In this document: in pieces, positions 46,393-55,913 of the stretch
Numbering within the stretch: the first letter of the stretch is position 1
How the letters are laid out: each line of letters starts with the position of its first letter
DNA from: Novosphingobium flavum
GTDB taxonomy: Bacteria > Pseudomonadota > Alphaproteobacteria > Sphingomonadales > Sphingomonadaceae
DNA: 64,000 nt
NCBI RefSeq assembly: GCF_014230315.1
Contig: NZ_JACLAW010000002.1
Span: forward strand, 186,001 to 250,000
Direction of reading: 5' to 3'
Notes under the pieces: model-generated
What the model was told of the DNA's origin: nothing
Seen by the model: only the letters and a program-made list of their open reading frames with translations
Database searches by the model: none
Program-made: the position numbers and the translations under genes

Positions 46393-47651
46393 CACAGCAG
46401 GACGTCCGCAGCGTGGAGGAGGAGGCCGACGCTGCCGCCGACGAGGGTGCCGTTGATCCGGATGAACTGGAGATCGCGGCCGACGGCGCCTTCGATCCGG
46501 GTGGTGACGGTTGAGCTGTCCCAGCCTTTGACGGTTTCGGAGACGAGGCGGACGATCTGGTCGCCATAGCGGTGAGCCGTGCCGACGAGGGTGCGGCGCG
46601 CGAAGCGGTTGACGAGGCGCTGGAGGTGGGGGTCGTCGCGCAGGGCTTGGCCCAACTCGCCGCTGGCACGGCCGATAGCCTCGCCGATCGGGCCGGAGAG
46701 GGCGCCGGACGGATCGCGCAGGGCGCGCAAGCTGGCGGCGCGCAGGCGCTCCCACATCGCGTCGAGCCATGCCGCGATGGCCGGGTTGGCGAGCAGTTCG
46801 CCCTTGAGCGCGGCGACGCGGGCCTGAGTGGCGGGATCGTGAGCGAGATCGCGGGCGAGGGTTTCGAGACCTTCCTCGGCCTTGCGGCGCAGAGGGTGGT
46901 TCGGATCGACCATGCATTCGGCGAGGAGCTTGTAGAGCCCGTCGAGGATGGCATTGGCGAGACGTTCGTCGAGCCCGGTCCAGCGCAGGACGGCGTTGGC
47001 GCGGTCGTGAATCAGGGCGCGAATCATGCCCTCGTTGGCCTCGAGCGTGAGGCCGGCCCAGTGGAGCAGGCTTTCGAGCACGGCAAGGTGGCGCCTGTCA
47101 GCAATGGCGGCGGCGAGCATCTGGCCGAGCAGCGGGGCGAGGTCGAGCTTTTCGAGCTGCGTGCGGAGCCCGCCCTTGACCATGGCGCCAAGCTGTTCGG
47201 GATCGAGCGCTTCGAGCACGTCGGCGAGGAGATCGGCCCCGCCTTCGCGCAAGCGCGAGGGGCCGCCGCGCGGAGCCGCGAGGAAGTCCCCCGCCATGGC
47301 GGCCAGGTTCATCGCCCCGAGGCGGCGGGCGACAACCTGGGGGGTGAGGAAATTGGCACGCAGGAAGGCGGCCATCGAATCGGCGATGCGGTCCTTGTTT
47401 TCCGGGATGATCGCGGTGTGCGGGATCGGTAGGCCGAGGGGATGACGGAACAGGGCGGTGACGGCGAACCAGTCCGCCAGTCCGCCGACCATGGCCGCCT
47501 CGGCGAACGACAGGGCCCAGCCCCAACCGGGATGGGCCGGTGCCATGTGGCGGGCGAGCAGGAACAGGCTGGCCATGGCGACCAGCAGGCCGGTTGCCAC
47601 CCGGCGCATGGTCCGGGCGCGATCGGGGGCGATTGCTGCGGTCGCGATCAC
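46392..47651 (-). CDS. DUF445 family membrane protein
   Basis: 419 residues with a GTG start. Two N-terminal hydrophobic segments (about 15-60) contain the conserved ALSFAEAAMVGGLADWFAVTALFRHPLGLPIPHTAIIPENKDRIADSM block. A long Leu-rich helical region follows, and a C-terminal FIRINGTLVGGSVGLLLH segment forms a further membrane piece. The family is YjiN-like, of unknown function. It overlaps the RND transporter stop by 4 bp (GTGA) and the RHH gene by 1 bp. Confidence 0.9.
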   Translation of the reverse strand: MIATAAIAPDRARTMRRVATGLLVAMASLFLLARHMAPAHPGWGWALSFAEAAMVGGLADWFAVTALFRHPLGLPIPHTAIIPENKDRIADSMAAFLRANFLTPQVVARRLGAMNLAAMAGDFLAAPRGGPSRLREGGADLLADVLEALDPEQLGAMVKGGLRTQLEKLDLAPLLGQMLAAAIADRRHLAVLESLLHWAGLTLEANEGMIRALIHDRANAVLRWTGLDERLANAILDGLYKLLAECMVDPNHPLRRKAEEGLETLARDLAHDPATQARVAALKGELLANPAIAAWLDAMWERLRAASLRALRDPSGALSGPIGEAIGRASGELGQALRDDPHLQRLVNRFARRTLVGTAHRYGDQIVRLVSETVKGWDSSTVTTRIEGAVGRDLQFIRINGTLVGGSVGLLLHAADVLL

Positions 47652-50600
47652 TCGGCCGGGAGCTGCGCGTCTGGGCGGTCAGCCTGGGCGGGCAGGGCGT
47701 GGTGCGGCTCGAAGGTCAGGAACCGGCGGCGCAGCAGCGGGCCGACCCGCTTTTCAAAGCCGTCGGCAAGGCTGAAGGCGGCCGGGACGATCAGCAGGGT
47801 CAGCGCGGTCGACAGGATCAGGCCGCCGATCACGACGATGCCCATCGGCGCGCGCCAGGCCGCATCGCCCGAGAGCGAGACCGCCGTGGGGACCATGCCG
47901 GCGGTCATCGCCACGGTGGTCATCACGATCGGCACGGCGCGCTTGTGGCCGGCTTCGACCACGGCCTCGAACTTGGACTTGCCGGCCGCCATTTCCTCGA
48001 TCGCGAAGTCGATCAGCAGGATCGAGTTCTTGGCGACGATGCCGAACAGCATGAGGATGCCGATGATCACCGGCATCGAGATCGGCTGGCCAGTGATCAG
48101 CAGGGCAATCAGACCGCCGAGCGGGGCGAGGAACAGCGAGCCCATGTTGACCAGCGGCGAGACGAAGCGGTGATAGAGCAGGACCAGCACCGAGAAGACC
48201 AGCAGGATCCCGGCCACCACGGCGAAGGCGGCGTTGACGATCATCTCGTTCTGCCAGCGGTCCTCGCCAAACAGGGTGTTCGTGACCCCGGCGGGCAGGT
48301 TCTTCATGACCGGCAGGGCATTGATCGCGGTCATCGCATCGCTCTTGATCACGCCGCGGGCGAGATCTGCCCCGATGAAGACGCGGCGCTGCTGGTTGTA
48401 GCGCTGGATCGAGGTGGGCCCCGAACCGAAGGCGATGTCGGCCACGCGCGAGAGGGGAACCGTGCCGCCGCTAGCCGTCGGCACGGGCAGGTTGGCGATG
48501 TTGGAGAGATCGCGCCGGGCCGATTCGGGCATCCGCACCCGGATCGGCACCTGCCGGTCGGACAGCGAGAACTTGGCGGCGTTCTGGTCGATCTCGCCGA
48601 TCGTGGCGATGCGGATTGCCTGGCTCATCGCCTGGGTGGTGACCCCGAGGCTGGCGGCAAGGTCCATGCGCGGGGTGATGACCACCTCGGGCCGGCGCAT
48701 GTCGGCCGAGACGCGCGGGGCGACTACGCCGGGAATGCCCTTCATCTGTTCGACGAGGGTGGCGGCGGTCTGTTCGAGCAGGCGCGAATCGGTGCCGGCG
48801 AGCATGACCGAGATCGGCCGCCCGCTGCCCCCGCCGCCGCCCATGCCCATGGACTGGAAGGTAACCCGGGCATCGGGGATCTGTTGCAGGCTCGGAGTCA
48901 TTTCCCGCTGGAATTCGACCAGCTTCTTGTCGCGGTCCTTGCGCATGACCAGGAAAACGCGCGCCGAGCCTTCCGAGATCCGCTCGAGCACGGATTCCAC
49001 CTCGGGCCGGGCACGGAGCAGCCCGGCGACCTCGCCGGAGACCTGCTCGGTCTGCCGGAGGGTGGTGCCGGGGACCATCTCGACCCGGACCTGGGCGATA
49101 TTGCCATTTTCGTCGGGGAAGAACTGCGAGGGGACGATGAAGAACATCGAAGCGGTCAGCAGCAGGGCGCCGAGGGCCATGCCGATCATTGCCACGCGGT
49201 GATCGCGCAGGCGGGCGGCGAGGCGCTGGCCAATAGTCAGGTGCCCGGCGGCGCCCCGGTGGCGGGCACGGTAGGCTTCGGCCTTCGAGGCATCGAGCGA
49301 CCAGTGCAGGACCTTGAGGTAGCGGTCCATCCACGCCCCGCCGGCATGTTCGGCCTCGCCATGCGCCTTGATGAAATAGGCCGCGACCATCGGCGTGATC
49401 ATCCGCGCGACGGCAAGGCTCATCAGCACCGAGACCACCACGGTCAGGCCGAAGTTCTTGAAGAACTGCCCCGAGACGCCCGGCATCAGGCCCACCGGCA
49501 GGAACACCGCGACGATCGAGAAGGTGGTGGCGACGACCGCGAGGCCGATCTCGTCCGCCGCGTCGATCGAGGCCTGGTAAGCGGTCTTGCCCATGCGCAT
49601 GTGGCGCACGATGTTCTCGATCTCGACGATCGCGTCGTCGACCAGCACGCCCGCGACGAGGCCGAGTGCGAGCAGCGACATCTGGTTGAGGGTGAAGCCG
49701 AGCAGGCTCATGAACCAGAAGGTGGGAATGGCCGAGAGCGGGATGGCAAGGGCCGAAACCGCGGTTGCCCGCCAGTCACGCAGGAAGAAGAAGACCACGA
49801 CCACGGCGAGGACCGCGCCTTCGACCATGGCCGACATCGAGCTTTCGTATTGCCGCTTGGTATAGTCGACCGTGTTGACCAGCTTGGTGAACCTGATCCC
49901 GGGATTGGCCTTCTCGATATCGCGCAGGGCGGCCTCGGTCGCGTCGTAGACGCTGACGTCGGAGGCGCCGCGCGCGCGGGTGATGCCGAAGGTGACGACC
50001 TGCTTGCCGTTCATCTTGGCGATCGAGGTGACCTCGGCCTGACTGTCGCGCACCGTCGCCACGTCGGCCAGCTTGATCGTGCGCCCGCCGCCGAGCGGGA
50101 TCTGGGTCTGCGACAGTTCATAGGCATCGGCGGCATTGCCGAGCACGCGGACCGACTGGCGCGAACCGGCGATTTCGGCCCGGCCGCCGGCGGCATTGGT
50201 GTTGAGCAGGCGCAGCTGGGTGTTGACCTGGGCCGCCGTGACCCCGGCCGACTGCATTCGCGCCGGATCGAGGGTGACGAGAATTTCGCGGTTGACCCCG
50301 CCGCCGCGCCCGACCGTCGCCATGCCGTCGATCGAGAGCAGGCGCTTGGCCACGGTATCGTCGATGAACCACGAGAGCTGCTCGAGGGTCATGTCGTCGG
50401 CCGAGACGGCGAAATAGGCGATCGGCTCGGACGAAGTCTGGGCCTTGATTACCGAGGGTTCGAGAATCCCGTCCGGCAGGTCGCCGCGGGCCTGGTCGAC
50501 CGCGTTCTTGACCTCGTTTACCGCCTCGATGATGTCGTCCCCGATCTGGAACTCGATCATGGTCAGGCTCTGGCCTTCGGACGCGGTCGAACTGATAGAC

Positions 50601-50842
50601 TGGACCCCCGAGACCGAGCGCACGGCGGATTCGATCCGCTGGGTGACCTGTTTCTCGATCTCGGTCGGCGCGGCGCCGGGCTGGGTGATCGTGACGATCA
50701 CCATCGGGAATTCGATGTCTGGCTGCTGCTGCACCTCCATCCGGGCGAAGCTGACGAGGCCCATCAGCATCAGCCCGGCGAAGATCACCAGCGGAACGAC
50801 CGGGTTGCGGATCGACCAGGCCGAGATGTTGCGCAGGCTCAT
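47648..50842 (-). CDS. RND-family efflux transporter permease (AcrB/MdtC-like)
   Basis: 1064 residues, normal RND length, with 12 predicted membrane helices. The proton-relay Asp pair is in VAGVLVDDAIVEIENI (about 400-415). The two large periplasmic loops contain the usual porter subdomains (GRGGGVNREILVTLDPARM, VRMPESARRDLSNI). It exports drugs, solvents or metabolites with proton energy. It follows its adaptor by 16 bp. No outer-membrane factor gene is present, so it may use a TolC-type partner encoded elsewhere. Confidence 0.95.
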   Translation of the reverse strand: MSLRNISAWSIRNPVVPLVIFAGLMLMGLVSFARMEVQQQPDIEFPMVIVTITQPGAAPTEIEKQVTQRIESAVRSVSGVQSISSTASEGQSLTMIEFQIGDDIIEAVNEVKNAVDQARGDLPDGILEPSVIKAQTSSEPIAYFAVSADDMTLEQLSWFIDDTVAKRLLSIDGMATVGRGGGVNREILVTLDPARMQSAGVTAAQVNTQLRLLNTNAAGGRAEIAGSRQSVRVLGNAADAYELSQTQIPLGGGRTIKLADVATVRDSQAEVTSIAKMNGKQVVTFGITRARGASDVSVYDATEAALRDIEKANPGIRFTKLVNTVDYTKRQYESSMSAMVEGAVLAVVVVFFFLRDWRATAVSALAIPLSAIPTFWFMSLLGFTLNQMSLLALGLVAGVLVDDAIVEIENIVRHMRMGKTAYQASIDAADEIGLAVVATTFSIVAVFLPVGLMPGVSGQFFKNFGLTVVVSVLMSLAVARMITPMVAAYFIKAHGEAEHAGGAWMDRYLKVLHWSLDASKAEAYRARHRGAAGHLTIGQRLAARLRDHRVAMIGMALGALLLTASMFFIVPSQFFPDENGNIAQVRVEMVPGTTLRQTEQVSGEVAGLLRARPEVESVLERISEGSARVFLVMRKDRDKKLVEFQREMTPSLQQIPDARVTFQSMGMGGGGGSGRPISVMLAGTDSRLLEQTAATLVEQMKGIPGVVAPRVSADMRRPEVVITPRMDLAASLGVTTQAMSQAIRIATIGEIDQNAAKFSLSDRQVPIRVRMPESARRDLSNIANLPVPTASGGTVPLSRVADIAFGSGPTSIQRYNQQRRVFIGADLARGVIKSDAMTAINALPVMKNLPAGVTNTLFGEDRWQNEMIVNAAFAVVAGILLVFSVLVLLYHRFVSPLVNMGSLFLAPLGGLIALLITGQPISMPVIIGILMLFGIVAKNSILLIDFAIEEMAAGKSKFEAVVEAGHKRAVPIVMTTVAMTAGMVPTAVSLSGDAAWRAPMGIVVIGGLILSTALTLLIVPAAFSLADGFEKRVGPLLRRRFLTFEPHHALPAQADRPDAQLPAE

Positions 50843-50858
50843 CGGATCGCCCTGCCGC

Positions 50859-52043
50859 TCAACGCGCCGCGGCGGCGGCCGGTTTGGGATTCACCGTCTC
50901 GCCCGGCTGGAGGAAACCGCCGGCGCGCAGGACCACCCGCTCGCCGCCCGACAGGCCCGAGATCACGGCGATGCCGTCGGCGCTGACCGTGCCGGTCTTG
51001 ACAGTGCGGCGTTCCACCTTGTTGCCGGGGCCGACGACGTAGACGAACGCGCCGTTTGCGTCCGACATCAGGGCGGATTCGGGCAGCTTGGGCGCGACCA
51101 CCGTGCCGCTGGCGATCTCCACGCTGGCGAAGCCGCCCGGGCGCAGTTCGGGCGCATAGGCAAGCGCGACGCGCGCCGTGCCCTGGCGGGTGGCGGGATC
51201 GATCACCGGCGAGACCTGCCAGACCTGTCCAGTGAAGCTGCGGCTCGACCCGACCGGGGTGACCTTGGCCTGGATGCCCGGACTGAGCCCGGCGAGATCG
51301 GTTTCGGAAACCCGGGCGAGAATTTCCAGCTCGCCGCCCTTGGCGATGCGGAACAGCACGCCGCTGCCGGCGCCGACCACCTGCCCGCGCTCGACCCCGC
51401 GTTCGAGCACGAGACCGTCTTCCGGCGCGAGGATGTTGAGGCGGCCCGCCTGGGCGCGCAGCTGGCCGAGCTGGGCGCGGGCTACATTGACCTGGGCCAC
51501 GGCGGCATCGCGCGTGGCGGTCAGCCGGTCGACGTCCGCGCGGGAGATGAAGCCGCGATCGACCAGCTTGAGGGCGCGGTCGAGATTGGCCTGGGCGAGA
51601 CGGGCATTGGCGGCCGCGACCTCGACCTGGGCCGACTGGCTGGCCTGCTGCTGGACCTGGACCGAACGATCGACCACGGCGAGGACCTGGCCCCGGTGGA
51701 CCCAATCCCCCGCCTCGACCCGGACATCGACCACCTGGCCGCCCTCGCCGACCGAACCGACCGGCATTTCGCGGCGGGCCGCAATGGTGCCGGTGACGTT
51801 GATGATCCCGGGAATCGTGGCACGGCCGGGCGTGATCACGCTGACCGTGGCGGCCTGGCGGGCCGTATCGGCCGCGCTGTCTTCATCCTCGCCGCGGTGG
51901 GCCCAGTAGTAGAGGCCGCCAAGCAGCAGGACCGCGACCAGCCCGGCGAGCCATGGCTTGCGGCGGGCACGGTCAGCCCACGAGGCGGCGACGGGCACTT
52001 CCTGCCCGATTCCGTCCGTCCCTATCCGCGCCTCGTAATTCAT
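50859..52043 (-). CDS. RND efflux periplasmic adaptor (membrane-fusion protein)
   Basis: 394 residues from the ATG at 52043 with GGGGCGAG upstream; the frame is open further, but the longer start adds no signal. One N-terminal membrane anchor (about 32-47, KPWLAGLVAVLLLGGLYYW) is followed by a beta-barrel and lipoyl region with VVDVRVEAGDWVHRGQVLAVVD, and a long hairpin helix. The MFP family bridges permease and outer-membrane channel. It leads a minus-strand series: adaptor-permease-DUF445-RHH. Confidence 0.93.
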   Translation of the reverse strand: MNYEARIGTDGIGQEVPVAASWADRARRKPWLAGLVAVLLLGGLYYWAHRGEDEDSAADTARQAATVSVITPGRATIPGIINVTGTIAARREMPVGSVGEGGQVVDVRVEAGDWVHRGQVLAVVDRSVQVQQQASQSAQVEVAAANARLAQANLDRALKLVDRGFISRADVDRLTATRDAAVAQVNVARAQLGQLRAQAGRLNILAPEDGLVLERGVERGQVVGAGSGVLFRIAKGGELEILARVSETDLAGLSPGIQAKVTPVGSSRSFTGQVWQVSPVIDPATRQGTARVALAYAPELRPGGFASVEIASGTVVAPKLPESALMSDANGAFVYVVGPGNKVERRTVKTGTVSADGIAVISGLSGGERVVLRAGGFLQPGETVNPKPAAAAAR

Positions 52044-52245
52044 CGTCACACTCGCCCCGTCGGCCAGGCGGCGGCCGGGCCCAGTCCGTTCCGCGAAATC
52101 GCGGCACGGATCATTGCCCCGAACGCCTAGGCGCCGGGCCTTGCAGACATAGGCGCCGCACTGCGGCATGGCAATCCGCGCGTTCCTGCGTAGAGCCAAA
52201 CCTTTGCGGTAACTGGGAAAGGCACGACCAGGCCGCCAAACGACA

Positions 52246-52272
52246 ACGGCCGGGCCTTGCCGGCCCGGCCGT
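52246..52272 (-). terminator. Terminator-like hairpin after sciP
   Basis: ACGGCCGGGCC (52246-52256) pairs perfectly with GGCCCGGCCGT (52262-52272) around TTGCC. On the minus strand it lies 36 bp past the sciP stop and is followed by TTGTCGTTT, a weak T-run. It may end the sciP transcript and separate it from the adaptor gene. Confidence 0.55.
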
Positions 52273-52307
52273 CCTGTGGCGCAGCGCGGGCGCCTGCCGC
52301 GCCGTGC

Positions 52308-52607
52308 TCAGTACTTGAGCTGGCGTTCGTAGAGATCGCGGTAATGCTGGATGCGGGTGACGCGGAGCCCCTGCATTCCCGAACGGTCCACCGCGCGCTG
52401 CCACGAGGCGAATTCCTCGAGCGTGAGGTTGTAGCGCTCGCAGGCTTCCTCGATTGTCAGCAGGCCGCCGTTCACGGCTGCGACGACTTCGGCCTTGCGG
52501 CGAACGACCCAGCGGGTGGTGGTGGGCGGCGGCAGCGAATCCAGCGTGAGCGGTTCGCCAAGCGGGCCGATGACCATGGCCGGTCGGATGTTCTGGTTCT
52601 CGATCAT
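52308..52607 (-). CDS. sciP: CtrA inhibitor SciP (DUF1153)
   Basis: 99 residues. A helix-turn-helix core lies at about 35-75, with RRKAEVVAAVNGGLLTIEEACERYNLTLEEFASWQ, the SciP/DUF1153 signature, and a basic VTRIQHYRDLYERQ tail. In Caulobacter SciP binds DNA at GANTC-containing sites and CtrA and blocks CtrA-driven transcription late in the cell cycle. GAGGA precedes the ATG. It overlaps the upstream 127-codon gene by 4 bp, so both form one unit. A CtrA-like half-site lies upstream of that gene. Confidence 0.92.
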   Translation of the reverse strand: MIENQNIRPAMVIGPLGEPLTLDSLPPPTTTRWVVRRKAEVVAAVNGGLLTIEEACERYNLTLEEFASWQRAVDRSGMQGLRVTRIQHYRDLYERQLKY

Positions 52608-52987
52608 AGCATTCCTCGGTCACCGGGTGTGGGAGAAGCGGCGACGGGTTTCATGATGACCCGTTCGTCTTTGCCATTGGCCGAACAAACAGGGTTAACG
52701 ACCGGTCGGCGCTCCCGGCAGGCATGAAGCACCGCTTCGCCCGAGGCGGCGAAGCCGCCGCCGGGGAGGAGCGATTCGCCCGACGCAGCCAGGGTATGGT
52801 GCAGTGCATGGATCGCGGAAAAGCGGGCGCGCAGGGCCATCCAGTCCGGATGGCGCGCTTCAAGGTCATCCGCCGCGATTTCGCCACGCACCACCGCAGA
52901 GCCGGCGAAAAGGCCGATTCGCGGCAGGGGTGCGGGGCCGCGGGGCCCTTCATCGAAGTCATATCCCATCTGCATGAGGGAGGTCAT
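52604..52987 (-). CDS. Unknown protein co-transcribed with sciP
   Basis: 127 residues starting MTSLMQMGYDFDEG; the start is uncertain because in-frame Met codons occur at positions 5 and 7. Composition is mixed, with PRIGLFAGSAVVRGEIA and DWMALRARFSAIHALHHTL helical segments and no membrane span. It overlaps sciP by ATGA, so it is likely real, but I recognise no family. It may be a cell-cycle-linked factor or just a sphingomonad-specific protein. Confidence 0.6.
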   Translation of the reverse strand: MTSLMQMGYDFDEGPRGPAPLPRIGLFAGSAVVRGEIAADDLEARHPDWMALRARFSAIHALHHTLAASGESLLPGGGFAASGEAVLHACRERRPVVNPVCSANGKDERVIMKPVAASPTPGDRGML

Positions 52988-53038
52988 AACCCCGTTTGGT
53001 CAACGTCCCGTAAAGACGGGTTTTACCTGCCGGTCAGG

Positions 53039-53077
53039 ATGGTTAATTTGCGGCAACACCACGGTTTTTGGCGATTC
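53039..53077 (-). promoter_or_regulatory. CtrA half-site and CcrM methylation site upstream of the sciP unit
   Basis: On the minus strand TTAACCAT (53046 to 53039) matches the alphaproteobacterial CtrA half-site, 52 bp before the start of the 127-codon gene. A GATTC (GANTC, CcrM site) lies at 53073-53077. A plus-strand TTAACCAC lies at 53116-53123, in the start region of mnmA. In Caulobacter, CtrA activates sciP, so a CtrA-CcrM input is expected here. Confidence 0.45.
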
Positions 53078-53103
53078 AGCTGGCCGCGTGTATGGGGCAG
53101 GTC

Positions 53104-54267
53104 ATGGAAATGCCCTTAACCACTGCTGTTGGCGAAGACCTTGCCGCCCTGTTCCAGCTCGCTCCGGCGGCCGATGGAACCCTGGCCGGCAAGCGCATCG
53201 TCGTCGCCATGTCGGGCGGGGTGGACTCCTCGGTGGTGGCCGCGCTGGCGGCGCAGAGCGGGGCCGAGGTGATCGGCGTGACCCTGCAGCTCTATGACTA
53301 CGGTGCCGCGACCGGACGCAAGGGCGCCTGCTGCGCCGGCGACGACATCCGCGACGCGCGGGCCGTGGCCGACCGGCTCGGCATTGCCCACTATGTGTTC
53401 GATCATGAGAGCGCCTTCCGCGAGGAAGTGGTCGAGCGCTTTGCCGACGATTACCTTGCCGGGCGCACCCCGATCCCCTGCATCCGCTGCAACATGGGGC
53501 CCAAGTTCACCGACCTTTTCGCCATGGCGCGCGAGCTCGGGGCCGATTGCCTTGCCACCGGGCACTATGTGCGGCGGGTGACGGGTCCGGCCGGGGCGGA
53601 GCTGCACCGCGCGCTCGATCCGGCGCGCGACCAGTCCTACTTCCTTTATGCCACGACCGAGGCGCAGCTGGACTTCCTGCGCTTTCCGCTGGGGGGCCTG
53701 CCCAAGAGCGCAGTACGCGAACTGGCGGCTGCGGCCGGGCTGAAGGTGGCCGCCAAGCCGGACAGCCAGGACATCTGTTTCGTGCCCGACGGCGACTATG
53801 CCAAGGTGGTGCGCGCCGTGCGGCCCGAGGGCGCGGCGGCGGGCGAGATCGTCCACGCGACGAGCGGCGAGGTGCTCGGCCACCACAAGGGCGTGATTCA
53901 CTATACTGTCGGCCAGCGCCGGGGGCTGGAGATCGGCGGCCAGCCCGAACCGCTGTACGTGACCGGGATCGACGCGCCGGCGCGCCGGGTACTGGTCGGC
54001 CCGCGCAGCCTGCTGGCAGTGAGCGCGGCGCGGCTGACCGAGACCAACCGAATCGGCCCGCTGCCTGACGCCCCGCTGCTGGCCAAGGTCCGCTCGCTGG
54101 CGAAGCCGGTGCCGGTGACGCTGGAGGGTCCGCTCGGCGAGGGGACGGAGACGGTGATCCGCTTTGCCAGCCCGGAATATGGCGTGGCGCCGGGGCAGGC
54201 GGCCGTGCTCTATGCCGGGGAACGGGTGATCGGCGGCGGCTGGATCGAGGAAACCAGCGCGGCCTGA
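53104..54267 (+). CDS. mnmA: tRNA 2-thiouridylase MnmA
   Basis: 387 residues from the ATG at 53104; the ATG at 53110 has better ribosome-site spacing and is nearly equal. The PP-loop [12 protein letters not shown] (about 37-48) binds ATP. The catalytic Cys pair is in [13 protein letters not shown] and [12 protein letters not shown]. It makes 2-thiouridine at the wobble base of tRNA-Lys, -Glu and -Gln. The usual CNRxIKF segment is CNMGPKF here, as in other sphingomonads. Confidence 0.96.
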   Translation: MEMPLTTAVGEDLAALFQLAPAADGTLAGKRIVVAMSGGVDSSVVAALAAQSGAEVIGVTLQLYDYGAATGRKGACCAGDDIRDARAVADRLGIAHYVFDHESAFREEVVERFADDYLAGRTPIPCIRCNMGPKFTDLFAMARELGADCLATGHYVRRVTGPAGAELHRALDPARDQSYFLYATTEAQLDFLRFPLGGLPKSAVRELAAAAGLKVAAKPDSQDICFVPDGDYAKVVRAVRPEGAAAGEIVHATSGEVLGHHKGVIHYTVGQRRGLEIGGQPEPLYVTGIDAPARRVLVGPRSLLAVSAARLTETNRIGPLPDAPLLAKVRSLAKPVPVTLEGPLGEGTETVIRFASPEYGVAPGQAAVLYAGERVIGGGWIEETSAA

Positions 54268-54280
54268 GGGCGGCCGGCGC

Positions 54281-54643
54281 TCAGCCGCGCCACGGCTCCA
54301 GCACGCATCCCTGCCCTTCGCGGAAGGTCGCGGTCTGGCTGGCGAAGAAGGGGACGCGCGCGGTGACCGCACGGGCATCCTCGTCCTCGCTCAGCATGAC
54401 CATGGCCATGCCCGGCTCGAAATCGCCCCGGCAGTCGGACAAGGCGCGGCCCGCGACATAGCGGCACGAACAGGCGATCCGCGCCCCGAACGCGCTTCCG
54501 GCCAGCGCGGTCTGACGCAGCGGCACCCAGTAGAGCGCGCCGACCAGCAGGGCGGCGAGCAGGGCAGCAACGGTCAGCCGCCGGCTCCATTTCCGGTTTC
54601 CCTTGCCCTGACCAGTGGATCGGTTTTGCTTTGCAGTTGCCAT
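54281..54643 (-). CDS. Membrane-anchored hypothetical with Cys-rich segment
   Basis: 120 residues. A basic N-terminus is followed by one membrane helix (about 24-40), then an extracytoplasmic region with ARIACSCRYVAGRALSDC, three Cys in a spacing suggestive of disulfides, and FEPGMAMVMLSEDEDARAVTARVPFFASQTATF. I know no function. It is divergent from the serine-hydrolase gene and convergent with mnmA (13 bp). The close pairing with the hydrolase suggests shared control. Confidence 0.75.
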   Translation of the reverse strand: MATAKQNRSTGQGKGNRKWSRRLTVAALLAALLVGALYWVPLRQTALAGSAFGARIACSCRYVAGRALSDCRGDFEPGMAMVMLSEDEDARAVTARVPFFASQTATFREGQGCVLEPWRG

Positions 54644-54696
54644 CGGCGCTCGTTCTTCGCATGACCTCGCGCGCCTCCATCATCCCGTCCGGACAA

Positions 54697-55821
54697 ATGC
54701 CGCCGCGCCACCTGCCTCTTATCCTTGCGCTTGCCGCCCTGCCAGCCCTTGCCGCCTGTTCGGGCGGCGGGGCGGCGGATAAGCCGCTGAGCGATCAGGC
54801 CATGGCCGCGGTTGTCGCCGATCCGGGGATCGCGCGCGAGCCATTGGCGCGGGCGGTGGACGAACTGTTTGCCGATTCGAAGGCCGGGGAAACGCGGGGG
54901 CTGGTCGTCGTCTATGCCGGCAAAGTCGTGGCGCAGCGCTACGGCGCGGGCTTTACCGCCGACACGCGGCAGATCGGCTGGTCGATGGCCAAGACCGTGA
55001 CCGGCGTGCTCACCGGCCTGCTGGTGGCAGACGGACGGCTGCGCCTGGACGAGAGCGTGCCGATCCCGGCATGGCAGCGCAGCGGCGATCCGCGCGGGGA
55101 AATCACCCTGCGCCAACTGCTGCAGATGCGCTCGGGCCTGAGGCACAGCGAGCGCGCGCCGCGCCGGGCCGAGAGCGACCAGGTGCGGATGCTGTTCACC
55201 GACGGCCGCGACGACATGGCCGCCTATGCCGAGGCCCAGCCGCTCGAGGCCGAGCCCGGGCGGACCTGGAAGTATTCGAGCGCGACCAGCGTGATCCTCG
55301 CCGACGTGGCCGCCCGGGTCCTTGCCGAAGGGGCCGATCCGGCGCGGCGGCGGCAGGTCGTGGCCGACTATCTCAAGGCCCGGCTGTTCGCGCCGCTGGG
55401 GATGAGGTCGATGACCGCCGAGTTCGACGCGGGCGGGACTTTCATCGGTTCCTCCATGGTCTGGGCGACGGCGCGGGACTGGGCGCGCTTCGGCGAATTC
55501 CTGCGCAGCGGCGGGGCCGTGGCGGGGGCGCAGATCCTGCCGCGCGGCTGGGTGGAGTTCATGACCACGCCCGCACCGCGCAATCCGGGCTATGGCGGGC
55601 AGCTCTGGCTCAACCGCCCGCAGGCGAATGGCGAGACCGTGCTCCTGCCCGGCCGGGCGCCGCAGAGCCTGTTCGGCATGGTCGGCCACGCCGGGCAATA
55701 TGTGCTGGTCTCGCCCGCCCAGAAGCTGACCGTGGTACGGCTGGGCGAAAGCCGCGAGGACGAGGTGCCCGCCGTGCGCGACCACCTTGCCGCGATCGTG
55801 GGGCTTTTCCCCGCTCGTTGA
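54697..55821 (+). CDS. Serine hydrolase, beta-lactamase class C family, lipoprotein
   Basis: 374 residues from the ATG at 54697, which gives a perfect lipoprotein signal (MPPRHLPLILALAALPALAAC, Cys21); an ATG at 54661 in the same frame is the alternative. The catalytic SxxK is SMAK with Ser96 and Lys99. The second motif is YSS (about 192-194), where beta-lactamases have YxN. The HxG motif replacing KTG is HAG near residue 333. These changes point to an esterase or peptidase-like member, not a beta-lactamase. Confidence 0.88.
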   Translation: MPPRHLPLILALAALPALAACSGGGAADKPLSDQAMAAVVADPGIAREPLARAVDELFADSKAGETRGLVVVYAGKVVAQRYGAGFTADTRQIGWSMAKTVTGVLTGLLVADGRLRLDESVPIPAWQRSGDPRGEITLRQLLQMRSGLRHSERAPRRAESDQVRMLFTDGRDDMAAYAEAQPLEAEPGRTWKYSSATSVILADVAARVLAEGADPARRRQVVADYLKARLFAPLGMRSMTAEFDAGGTFIGSSMVWATARDWARFGEFLRSGGAVAGAQILPRGWVEFMTTPAPRNPGYGGQLWLNRPQANGETVLLPGRAPQSLFGMVGHAGQYVLVSPAQKLTVVRLGESREDEVPAVRDHLAAIVGLFPAR

Positions 55822-55837
55822 GTCATTGTCGGGGTGC

Positions 55838-55859
55838 GCCCTCGAGATCCATCGAGGGC
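55838..55859. terminator. Hairpin between convergent serine-hydrolase and fieF genes
   Basis: GCCCTCGA (55838-55845) pairs with TCGAGGGC (55852-55859) around a 6-nt loop; GGTGC and GCACC extend the stem on either side across a small internal loop (to 55869). It stands between two facing genes, so it may help end both transcripts. No T-run is present. Confidence 0.5.
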
Positions 55860-55913
55860 TTGCGGCACCGGCCCGCGCGAGGTCACGCCATCAGGCGAGA
55901 CCGCTGCACGCAC

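Noticed and set aside
47540..50986. Very long plus-strand open frame (1148 codons) opposite the RND permease
   Set aside because: Composition is Asp/Gly/His/Arg-rich with no domain, as expected for the antisense of a GC-rich gene; the minus-strand RND protein is unambiguous.
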